This document shows, piece after piece, positions 29,901 to 37,800 of a stretch of 60,814 nucleotides of DNA (the first letter of the stretch is position 1; each line of letters opens with the position of its first letter). The notes below the pieces were generated by a model, which ran no database searches, was not told the DNA's origin, and saw nothing but the letters and a program-made list of their open reading frames with translations. Source of the stretch: a virus; the IMG/VR virus record IMGVR_UViG_3300033144_004933, positions 1 to 60,814 of that record. One strand, written 5' to 3'. The translations under genes and the position numbers were made by a program.

Positions 29901-31876
29901 CAGAAACAACAACAGAACAATTAGAAAGGGCTATTAACACTACTGCTGCTTTACCAAAAACTGAAGGAGGATTTGATCCTAAAGGCAAAGGAACTCCTGA
30001 AGGAGATGGTAAGGATAAAGCAATGAGAGAAGTTGCAACTGGTTCCATTGTGGAGCTTTTAACTGATAAAAAGCCTAGCAGTAGCTTAACTACTTTAGAA
30101 ACAGTCGGAAAAGAGAGTTCTCTTTCTTACGAAAAGGATAGATATGTAGGAGAAACCTATGACAGAATGGAGGACATAGAGGGGGAAATAGGACACACAA
30201 TAATACATGGACCTGTTGTTATGTTAGCAAGAAATGGAGAATTAGGAGGACGAGATTTAAATGAAGAAACTAAATGGACGATAGAGAGGGCTCATAAAAG
30301 AGGGTCTTCTTTTGTAGTAGGAGATATGCCAGGGGTTGATACTGCATTTATAGAACACCTACAAAAGATTGGTGCTGATTTCACAGTATATCATACAGGA
30401 GAAACAATAAGACCTGGAGCAATTCCTATGACTACTGCAGGAATTAGCCAGCTCCAAGTACTAGGAACTTTCATAGAGCTTAGAGAAGCTGCTAAAAAAT
30501 TATCAGATTCTGTAATGGCTTCTAAAGCAGATACTAAAGGTGCAGGTAAAAACCTTATAGAGTCTTTTATTATGACCAATAAGCTAGAAAAGATATCTGC
30601 TGATCCTGATAAGTTTATAGGAAATTGGGAAGAAAAACTCAATAACACCCCATTAGGTACTTATGTTAAGAATGGACCAGTATTAGCTCAAGAATTATTT
30701 GAAGATTTCTTTTTAAGCCAAAGCCAAGGAGCTAAAGATATGATGAATGCTATTAATATACGGTTAGAAGGGGAAGTTATTACAGATGATATTTTTGCGG
30801 ATAAAATATCAGCAGAAATTTATGCGGGTATAATGTCAAAAGAATTTAGTCTTACAACTAAAGAAAAAGAAACTCTATTATATGGAGAAAATACAATAGC
30901 TGACCGATTAAGAATACTGCAAGATACAGACCATCCTTCTTCTAAACATGACTTAATTACTTTATTAAAATGGGGAAGGAAATATAAAAGAATACCTGCA
31001 TTTATAGGAATAAATAATTACAAAGATACCGATCTTGCAACTCAAGATAGGGTGAGTAAATCCTGGGAAAAAATGTACTTTCTAGGTACAGAAGAAGAAA
31101 AGAAATTTGCAGAGGATTTAGTATACTATAGTTACCTAACTTCTGGATTTAAAAGAACTCGAAGTTCATTTTATACTTTAATTCCTCCCACTGTACTGTC
31201 TGATATGGGCTTAGTAGATGCTATTATAGAAACAAAAATTGAACTTAAAAGAGGAATAGGGCATATAGGAGCTTTAGAAGATCAAATATTTAAACATAAT
31301 TGGGAGGATACTGATTATGTTCCTAGAGTACCTGACAGACTAGCTACTCAAATTACTTGGGAGGGTACTACCTTACCTACTAATGCTATGTTTGGAGTAA
31401 TGCCGGGGGTAGCAAACCACCTGGTAGTAGGAAGAGATGCAGAAAATAATCATATTATGAAGCCTTATCTACTGAAATCTTTTCATTTTCGTGACCAGCA
31501 ACAAAATGACCGGGTTGTAAGAAATTTATATGAATTTGTAGGAATGGCTCCTCAAACGGCAGAAAGAAAAGATGGATCTACCCACGAATATGATGTAGCA
31601 GTATACATTAGAACTAATAAGTTAGGGTATCAAGATGAAAGAGGAAGAAAAGTCATAGAATACAATCTAGATAAAGATGGTACAGTTTCAGAAATAGAGA
31701 GGAATAATCCTGATTTATCTGACGATCAAAATTTTATTGATAACTTTGTAAGAGATGCAGTAAAAGTACCAGGAGAATTAGTTTCTTTATCTAGTTACCT
31801 AGCCAACAGGGAGTCTGATGTTCATAGAGGACCCACAGATGATGAAATAGACGATAATTTAAATCGCTGTAACTAA
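17951..31876 (+). CDS. Giant virion RNA polymerase polyprotein (crAss-like DFDID RNAP) with accessory enzyme domains
   Basis: A 4641-aa protein. The decisive motif is GSDFDIDKMF, with D3525, D3527 and D3529. This is the DxDxD metal-binding motif of the double-psi beta-barrel RNA polymerase of crAss-like phages (phi14:2 gp66-type), preceded by the typical 'GYRIPNQANSSNDVGEIVGFLPEAVGDAVVV' context. GSQVKKTM near 3280 may belong to the first barrel. A charged coiled coil (about 3570-3780) interrupts the polymerase after the motif. Other visible parts: hydrophobic segments near 90-118 and 185-240 (possible membrane insertion); a P-loop TPGSGKST (864-871); a DUF4326-like region around HFGNPF (about 1345); an ADP-ribosyltransferase-like 'VYQGIKG..YTLSKEEAKTYG' (about 1725); a zincin HEVWH (2084-2088); and a SLOG/YspA-like 'VVMLARNG..VVGDMPGVD..YHTG' (about 4090-4160). 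By analogy it is packaged, injected with the DNA, and transcribes early genes. Confidence 0.85.
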   Translation: MAIDPITGLEENEDEISSRIDLMTGLSEENGEEYGAEIQPTASVAASPQLIQSSSTPTELVNLAGEDYIPEESDNFAQLIEREKAKDQGIFELLYNTVVGGTLTGILGTAIETGGWILDFDNHLKGLQGYDTWEKAWYTEMAHKIKESVGKEGDEWYSGWLTNLPIYREDRGDMFDWDDPGWYAESAKGILDSVIGFGIPGLGAAKAVTLFNKATRLSQLMRAASKSGKLEGVVTSLGAGLLTNYGEGKVMGMEIHDDIMEYGKEAGWSEEKSRELAGESADQFLFSNRIFMLTDALGIHGIMKGAGYTRNAYKAGGFKAGAKNFLQSFKKFGIENPLLQGIKEAGEEMGQFGFQEAGRVGAKEKLGMDVSDEPESYLERALLHAFDEQARYEGMLGFFSGGPQRIFMSQMQKAGTAALPKKWGGAGYKTQKQRQKQRYQQQEALVKEAQKVVGDFVTRKGEMAETLAYFKSVGDDAMVEAIENHEFAQTATGFFQNGVAEHLEKQLQDIIDSTNLTEEQVKLYGEEGKQKAKKFLGDLKTLEKEWISLKGYENQGRLFWNLQRQKAQKRYEQIHSESNSKYKTSLLDQANRIANSYKYKDKEGEEKTLEFDIDDIDNTKGQPGKIYKKFADEVKKLPDYKNYIFTKGLIKSASDNILALTRQYSAMESDKGQEKHIETLKEQQEFWSNQAKLYSETTQSEETPQEGDLVEIDRTIGVFKGKKENKDRDTVLEVEIGGKTKYFVDDEENPMIKRIDTKQQKENDEDAEKGEAPINAQRPSNSRTMSAKELQEQALQEEIENFMAKVETGAIEIDENGSPVNLTAEEAEFYRNNKKAIDAKINPQKTVDTGGIKPEFKGKFIYSTPGSGKSTIAKNIDGVVDMDDILHHLLVQVEGFENVPNDKSLNENLYNLFKIDDGKTARKLYEQAVQAARALTSQGHVVLTGSSRLLEDVDVIVVSSDNEGLKTATKGNWKTTRERESKVDPDHTIEEDKFLDSVLMEQVEDEEGGEVEKKMSDEEWYEGETIADLIARVGKKQALSNLKKVHKAFTAALEELGKTHKTITEEEEKHKYNARALSLLEQIEEISKAIKELENASKAPQDNNKQTDETINKGPRTFGPQPTKKSTDLPTSFESKQAFHLAYVSSNDPLHPGSAKDGFYNEVLTKLLEDPDWKAAGVRVVYEVDLPKEDTPTMKAFMVKNKEKVKGLTNKVINKEKITDEEAGRLTIRVVFLNEDGTEMKKDGEIVRAWLHDSEHPMITRNESKEEIQGLKQFIYNHYREGNKVGGSLLGYSHPGHLKGGPNYKTDAGTNTASGNVKIIPKYGPAGIAYAKANNAIYSLRRKNTQNHFGNPFVSLTDDQGKKRNQENYEKTAQEGELVWVDSGEESVKNYREWLTTDKYDGQSEAWDKRKKWILAQIASGKLKGKTIMYYKELGRLSHANVLDELINGEIDRRQSPEFIPVIEALGTTNLELAIRDETGALVSGYKKDSKQKVIIEKLRHAADPNKLIGGVYTPVQMSDGSWLPHRLQASTLTAEEAELIYMLYANLFSGANYGDNISPGVIKFITEHKNPVINGLAKVFDLNDTNYDQLRDFFLLSGRKRFDKTNPKTSIFFSPHGNQINYAGFIKEGKVAYNYMNKQNFQQKDVKKRFIDNLMLRTRNITLSTINKKGTNAHLLGNGLLLSDLRAPEGPSTVSYQPTVALNSNVSVEGSKTSKPPVSTEKAPILTVYQGIKGKKENRDFNYYTLSKEEAKTYGEVSEYQINTAGFLTGNTDLYWELMNEFEEDSGKRFDILDSTPGGLKHQAKFFTFLKEKGYKGLNLIPEGAKPGVGENQYIVTFFPALSTKQRDNLVYLTMSSNSYEDAKKRHEAGQDPTKKEIDEGKQLFDLLTEEEKNIIGSGEASMEFWEKLNADIGPRFEQQPTAPGTQTKIDFDTNLPDTPSNDENPFQKQIPYVENIANPAQKRDYESYMPDGETESIAVEKVLKKIKEQSTDPFLLEMIKFLEDKRFDVFSEFPLLMYTRNSEEIAAINNLLKANPEVNAKTIEKLKKHVPAYYDTDRNHIVINKDTLPYMTLNEIHKTIVHEVWHAVTAVPFTKKRADRNAAEREFVDAIAGLYRIFKDKKFDFKRAQETYGFKTPHEFMAEVMSNQYFRDEIAKEYPPNFLQRMWNAIMKFLKLPSRQIGMLFKIENTIKKFVDKSQKFPPQVQSELTKRIILKKILSPADRPLNHYSDDDLEEITGAMTYILIDAAKITDLDSIKNIKTQFKEDENGHNKIFRVLNNIRIGHNNSGNQDMAQKFANILSQEEFPYFMERVKNNLAEYGLRERLSKQEEEDKAAGLGITPSWETNLKDNATSNTKLRVAFNPIVAEVTEEEGKRTYKYEKGQYLGLFKFGDFNETWKILQKELSGIVSTNKERDVMKKMRNRLNWLAFYDKSLYKLVDFFDDQSISNFKKVQFHNAFSKTRLAYTSTFFRRVEDGTYSFNIGSSDSASAENRLLATWEDNFLFKYTKADNDQILHLNIPKLQKVYDKYLQVKEEIRQIGKKMETNPDAYTYEDLTKELDKLSEVLQETGMQISTKALTLFIRENFDENFGTGLLHLITEPLARVYDSNTGNTVKRLLNGSAVFAYQQEDSAYTDYNTPMAKEPKFNTLLPSVLFFSKDNYENMILGQKGSKYWLYSHHDFITKSVAEWLEESDNPEKLQQLASLPFYQNSRLVQELISSPDKLKNFKLHHYNNFKDTEDPSKDDGYTEMKKPDDRADRYNRTMRGTAPFMNTADKSRHLNFSGVGFKKTKILFQEDGSYDFQSNTTAKQSVEQVIGYLIDEINATRVAFSQLFSEDPIPRSEHVVYYHYQLDSNTGERIYKDKNGFPVGNAFKFYTFPELNYYNEKGEVSNSADIFMEATPGKPYVINEEYIRTEINEETNKETLIVEPSFFDKIRPIAEKSLSERVTNAVDKGIEDGIITTQVIDGGMVKIDTGRLEDIVIDSNEYSKLEYAKLYQASEQEALRNLMMDITFNSIVNNIELTKLFIGDPRFYKNLADVKKRIPATIANGQDLAIYRDMNNEWVVPPHYTQATVANVIRPSEYYGQEGYADLIAEVTGSTVAEAEQLIEAYKEVNVTDAQAWITLDRAIQIYKGLGKWTDAHDAALPAIIDGTADFQELSLFLQPIKGVHYELRIENGMAIPSYSKYSQAILLPSLIKGTHLENLLEAMQNEDQLTDEVIVLDGVKVGATDIANWFNKDTYDINAAEDIVLHPVTLDNRYWKLQQDLSPHGLGPSLVGSQVKKTMTANIALDDDYGDGWTGRDVIRAAYDVDMTLSNRGRDFLLKELVYDENTGKISKDKIYELILEESKTDPFFYREALEERIDFDALPQYVKKIESRLSALVTARTTKLKQLGGAYVQVSNFGFDIKESTKLPDNIKQGIKWLKGKEPLKPMRIEKDEVKPGQFLLPHKMLKEIEGWENMTGEEIAKKIDPEVLIAIGYRIPNQANSSNDVGEIVGFLPEAVGDAVVVYNEITTKTGSDFDIDKMFMMLPEYEKDENGNIVKVQYLDESNSTLKERIKVFAPTTPEAAMIRKSYRKEFEDLYERRKQHRDKQTQKINALKEKKKLQEQDIDELWSTEQEERDYIKTLKAELKELRKEKKHLGTSASESKEYKTVSGNITNIEEEIAERYAILKGYEDLRASIGETKLKKTDVDKEYETKSEQIRLFKEEKQALKDKMQEEIEAIIDEEKFARLPMLEQNTDLALHNRRIDVWRRILLNKNKYLEVTAPLDGPGTITEQVKNQIKELFPEKALGNLEFFSLENQLEDKHSFLGGKFGIGVTANQLVDHSLTQFSKQFLKLKLGIGHADEDGYMDLSQLYDVDHSTGETKNLIIGAIAAYLNAYVDIAKDNYITRGNHNLITANTVFMLLRAGVPFKFVNAFIAQPILQAYVQLTEKDQATVTEREFDQEGRNVSVLRQTLNLFGGQMYNRDDLPTLNLAETTTEQLERAINTTAALPKTEGGFDPKGKGTPEGDGKDKAMREVATGSIVELLTDKKPSSSLTTLETVGKESSLSYEKDRYVGETYDRMEDIEGEIGHTIIHGPVVMLARNGELGGRDLNEETKWTIERAHKRGSSFVVGDMPGVDTAFIEHLQKIGADFTVYHTGETIRPGAIPMTTAGISQLQVLGTFIELREAAKKLSDSVMASKADTKGAGKNLIESFIMTNKLEKISADPDKFIGNWEEKLNNTPLGTYVKNGPVLAQELFEDFFLSQSQGAKDMMNAINIRLEGEVITDDIFADKISAEIYAGIMSKEFSLTTKEKETLLYGENTIADRLRILQDTDHPSSKHDLITLLKWGRKYKRIPAFIGINNYKDTDLATQDRVSKSWEKMYFLGTEEEKKFAEDLVYYSYLTSGFKRTRSSFYTLIPPTVLSDMGLVDAIIETKIELKRGIGHIGALEDQIFKHNWEDTDYVPRVPDRLATQITWEGTTLPTNAMFGVMPGVANHLVVGRDAENNHIMKPYLLKSFHFRDQQQNDRVVRNLYEFVGMAPQTAERKDGSTHEYDVAVYIRTNKLGYQDERGRKVIEYNLDKDGTVSEIERNNPDLSDDQNFIDNFVRDAVKVPGELVSLSSYLANRESDVHRGPTDDEIDDNLNRCN

Positions 31877-31890
31877 ATAAATTTTAAGCA

Positions 31891-34800
31891 ATGGCATGTC
31901 CTAATAAAAATCTAACGGAGTGGAAAAATTTAGCTAATACAGTAGGTGAATTTGAAGCTATGAGGGTGTTCATGATGAACAACAATGATGTTCCTCCTAT
32001 ATTTGCAGAAAAGTTAGAAAAGAGAACAATAGAACTACTAGCTAAAGAATTTACGAATAGAATAGGAGTTAATGACCAACAGGAATTGAAATCTCTACTA
32101 ACCGTAGAGTCTCTTAAATTATCTCAAAAAGAAAATGATTACTCTAAAGTAGATAGTCTAAACAATGCTTTAATAGAAGGATTTCTCAAAGATTTTAATG
32201 TTACTGTATCTGAATATGAATCTATCAAAGAAGTATTTGGAGTAGATGCTGTAGGAATGTCAGATTTCTTACAGAAATTTATTGCTCTGGAAAAAGGAGA
32301 AAGTATAACTCCTCATGCAGCTTACTTTGCTTATAAATTATTAGGTAGGGCTAATAACAAATTAAGAGGAGAAATTAATTTTAGGATTAGTGCCTGGGAA
32401 GGATACCAGGCTAGTTATCAAAAGCATGCCCAAGAAATACTAAAAGAAAGAGGATGGACGGAAGATACTAAAGAGTTTAAAGCCTTTGTAAAAGAAAAAA
32501 TAGCTGTTGATTTTTTAGAAAAAACTTTAGTTGAGTACTATAATAACCCAGAAGAGTTTGCCATAGAACATGCAGAGAGGCAATTTACAGGAGAAGACTG
32601 GAAAAAGTCTCAGAGATGGTTAAATAAACTCAAAAGATGGATAGAATCATTATTATACAAAATAAATGCAGTAAAGAATAGGGGACTTACAATCAGGTTA
32701 GGGAAAAATACTCTCATAGAAGTCAAGGGCAGGAAACAATCTCAAGAAGTTTTAGATAATATAAGCAAGCAGATAGTCAGTGAAATGCTATCTCAAGAAT
32801 ATGATATATTCGATTATACAAAAAGCGACAAAGAAATCCAGAAACATTATGAGGAAACTATTGAAACAGACCCCGAAGCTGAAGAAATAGTAAAACATGC
32901 TTGGAAGCTGGGATGGATATTAACAGGATCACTTGCTTTAAGAAGAGTGGGGTCTGTATTTAGAACAGTAAAAGAGTCCCTTCATGATTTAGATTTTGTG
33001 GTCCCTCACTCTATTTTAAAATCTCCAAAAATACTTCAGGAACTATTAGATAGTGCAGACATCTATGTTAATATGATGAAAGGAATCACTGATTTTAAAT
33101 CTAAAAAAGCAGCACTAGCACGGACTACCTTAATGGACGCTACTGAAGAGACATTAAAAAAATTGTCCTGGTATCAAGAATTTATAAAAGAATACCCTTC
33201 TTTTACTCCCATAGTTTCTTTCATATCCAAGGATAATTTTGAAACTAAAGACAGCATAACTTTTACAGGAGTAATAGATGGAAGATTTTATACTGAAGAC
33301 GGCTATCATACAGTAGTAGAGAATAAACAAAACATAAGAAAAAAGCACAAAAAAGGAGATTACATTAGAGGGACTGGATATATAATAGATTTATTTTTAA
33401 GACCAAATTCTTCCCTTAAAGACACTCAAACAGATGGATTTAAGTCTTGGATGGAAATCTTTGTGGCTAAATTGACATTCTCCAGAGATAAAGATTTGAA
33501 GGACCACAGGTACTTTATTCCTTTTGCTAAACAAGGACCCAAAGATATGTTCGTATACAAGGACTGGGTTTATAAAAAACACGAAGTTCCTGAAGTTTCT
33601 CCTATTCTGGAAGCATACCTTGAAACCAAAATACCAGCAGAACAAAGAGAAAGTCGTAAAGCATTTAAAAAGAAAAAGTCTATCCTCCAAAAATCTTTAC
33701 ATGCTGATGTAATAGAAGACCCTAATCTATCTGTAGCTGGAGTAGTATTACCTTATGAACCTGGAGAAACTCCTAGGGTAGCAATTAATCCTAACTATCA
33801 TACTGGAGAAACTTTAATCCATGAATTTGGGCATGTACTTATAGATTTTATGGGAGGAATGTCTAGTCCTTTAATACGTCAGGGTAGAAAATACCTAGAA
33901 GGAACTGACTTAGAAGCAGAGGTTCTTGAATTGCATAGTGAAGAGACTAATCAGGAAAAATTGAATAAGGAAGTACTAGCTACTGCTATAGGGAAAGAAG
34001 GAGAAGCTATTTATAATGCTGAGAATGGAAATCTAATATCCAGATTTAAAAGCTGGTTAAAAATATTTACCAACAGACTTAAGAAGTTATTAGGACTAGA
34101 TTATAATGTAGCTATGGAGCTAGCCAATATGCTATTAAACAATGATCTGTCTTCTGTATATATGGACAATACTGGAAATCCGTATGCACAAGAGCAACGA
34201 TTACCTAAAAAAACAACTGAAACTCAACAAGAAGCCAATACAAGATTGGATAGGATAGATGAAAGATTTAGTCTAACAGATGATGTTAAACACTATATTG
34301 ATTCTGTAGATAATACTTTATACAAAAGAAATAGCGATAGAATTGATGAAGTTTTTGGAGCAGATAAATATGATGCTAAGCTCCGGGCTAAATTTGAAAA
34401 TAACAGACAGTGGGGTAATAAGATTGATGATATTTTTACCGGAGTCATAAATGGACAAAGTTTAAGCCAGGTCAGAGAGAGTATAAAAAAGAAAGAAAGT
34501 ATGCCTATCCATGCTGCATACAAAACAGCCAATATATCAGAAGAAGCACTAAGAGACATTTATGCAGCAGCCCAAGAATTTGTAAGCGAAATAGTTGCAG
34601 GAGGTTCTATTGTAAGAACTCAATCTACTGTATATAGTAGAGATACAGGAGTGGCAGGAACTACTGACATTTTAATAATAGAACCCGACGGCAGTTTAAG
34701 AATAGTTGATATTAAATCTTCTTGGTATCCAACTTCTCGTCCCTATAAAGTAAAAAGCGGGAACTTTAAGATTAGTTATAACAATCGGGGAAAACATACC

Positions 34801-37800
34801 TCTACTAGAGAAAAACACACTCGTCAGCAATCTGCTTACCAGAAAATGTATGAAGATCTGGGATTCAATGTAAAGAGCATAAAAATATTCCCTATAAATC
34901 TGGCAAATGTGCAAAGAAATATAGTACAGGGAGTTACTATAGAACCTATAATAACCCTGAGATATAATACTTTAACTGCAAATAGGGTTATAGATAATAA
35001 GAACAAAAGAAAAAGAGAACAATTAGAATTTAATCCTGAAATAGAAGAAAAACTAAAAGAACTTGCTGCTGAGATTAGAAACAGGGTACATTTAGTTTTT
35101 AATGATTATAAAGAGACCAAAAATAAAAAATTTGCGGATGAGCTAGAAGTTCTAGTTATGCAGATGCAGGAAGGAGAAGATTTAACTAATCTTATTACTT
35201 ATATCCAGGAAGCCAATAAAAGATCCTTTAATATTTTAACCCGATTAGATAACATAAAACAAGGAGAAGAAAATCTAACTGGGGAAGTTTTAAAGAATAT
35301 AAAAACTTTTGCAGGAGCCTTTAATTTAATAAACGATGCTTATAGCCTTTTACTGGAAGCAGATAAACTAATTCGGGAAATTCCTAAGGCAAAACGTACT
35401 AAACAACAGAATTTAGTACTAAGATATTTATCAGGAAGCGAAGGAAGGACAGGAACGAAAAAAGACATAGAATCTGTTCTAACTAATTTAAATGAGATTA
35501 AGGAGACCACCCACATACTGTCTAAAGACTATATAGCTAATATGCTTGCTCCCCAGAGTAAAAGAACTGAATATTTTTATAGAAAGCATTTTGAGAAAAA
35601 ATATAGGAGAGAAAATCCTTTTTCTAAAGAGAAAGAGTCTCGGACGGAATATAAAGAGAAAATACAAGAATATGTCAATGAGCAAATAGCAGAAAATCAA
35701 CAACAAATAGAAGAAGCTCATCTACAATCTATAAAAGATTTATTATCTTTTTCTCCTAAAGATACTGGTATAATGGTTTCTCTTTTTGCAGATCCTAAAA
35801 ATATAAATGATCCTGTTTTACAATTAACTATAAAGTTGTTAGAAAGAGCGGATTATAAAGCTCGTCAGGAGTTTATTTTGGAAGTTCATAAAATAGAAAG
35901 AATATATGATAAATTCAAAGAAGCTAAGGGGAACCCTACAAACCAAACAGTTCTATATGAAGATTTATTAGAAAGGGACCCTTCTACAGGCGAACTTACA
36001 GGATTTATGGTGGGAAAATATTTTTCTAAAATGAAAGAAATAACAAATACCTGGTATTCAGAAAATCCTACTCCTAAAGCAAAAGAAATTAAAGATTTTC
36101 ATGCAGAAGCCAAAAAAACTTATGCAAATCCTCAATGGAAGAAGCTCTTAGAAATGAGAAATGGTACTGCAGAAGAAAAAGCTATCTATGAAATGTATGA
36201 GCATTTAGTAGAAAAAGCTGAAGAGAAAGATGAAATGGTCCCTGCAGGGTCCCGATTAGGAGTACGATTTTCTGATTTCTTTGATACAAATACTAGAATA
36301 CATGAGTATGTATATACCTATAGAATTCCTACTATAGAGAAAACTGCATTTGAAAGAGTAACAGAACAAGGAGTAAAAACAGCTATATTCCAAGGAGCTA
36401 AAGATTTAGTAGTAGAAGATGTTGAATTTCTAGAAAAAGGACAGAAAGAAGCAGATACCGAAGAAGATTCTCCCCATGACTTAGAGACTGTAAATGACGA
36501 TTATGTAAAAATAATTACAGATGCGTCTGGGAAAGAAAAACAATTTGTACCTGTGTTTTTTAGAGGAAAACATAGAGACCAAGAATCTATATTTGCTCCT
36601 AGTCCTCTGCAAACTTATGATTTAGTTTCTGCTTCATTAATGGATTTATACACTACTCTTAACTATCATGAAAAGAAACTAATAGAAGCAGATATAATAT
36701 TAATTAAAGACTTAGTACAAGAAAGGGACGTAGGAAGAGTAAGTGGTCTAAAGCAGGTTGTAACATATTTTCAAGGAAAAATGGGAGGTGCTTACAAACT
36801 GAGCGGAGAAAATTCTGAAGCATTTAAAGCTCTAAAATCATTAGTAGATACAAGAATGTATGGAATAACTACTGAAGGAATAATAGCCGGCTGGGAAGGC
36901 AATATAGGGCCTATAAGCGGAGTAAAAGTAGGTAACTTATTAATGGCATGGACAGGTCATGCAATGTTAATGCTCAATCGGATATCTGCCCTTACTAGTA
37001 CTTTACAAGGTAAGACTATGAATGCTCTAGAAGCTTTTGCCGGAATACATATGACTGGAAAATCTTTAAGACAAGCAGAAGTCACATATTGGAAAAATTT
37101 ACCAGGATTTTTAAATGACGCTTTAGGTAAAAAAGTCAATCATAATTTAGTAAATCTTTTAGCAGAAAAATATGATGCATTAAGTGAATATCATGGATTA
37201 TCTGGGTCTCAAAGATTTTCTAACTTAAATAGAGTTTTGCAAAAAGCCAATGCAGGAACAGGACATTTCCTACAAAACACCCAAGAACATTATACTCAAT
37301 TAACTTCAATGTTAGGTATCCTTCATGAAGGCACTATAACTAATAGTAAGGGAGAAGTTTCTACTCTTTTTGATGCTCACTATGAAAAAGATGGGGAGCT
37401 GTTTATAAAAGACGACTTTAAAGAGGCTGTTGACGAACAAGATTATCAGCTATCAATAAAAATCAAAGAGGTTTCTAAACAATCTCACGGAAATTATGAT
37501 TCCAAGAATCTATCCAGAATACAGAGATTTGTTCTTGGAAAAATGATGTTTATGCTTAGAAAGTGGTTAGTACCAGGAACTCAAAGACGTTGGAGAGGGG
37601 GAAGTAAATTACGATCCAATATTTTTAAAGAAAGCGATATATTAACTGATATGGAATCCAGTTTTTATTCAGAAATGACAGAAGAAGAACAAAATGGATT
37701 GTACATAACTGCATTAAGGGTTTTTGGAGCCATAGGATTTGAACTAGATTCCTGGAAAATGGAATTAAATAGGGAAGATATAAACAGTAAATGGAATACT

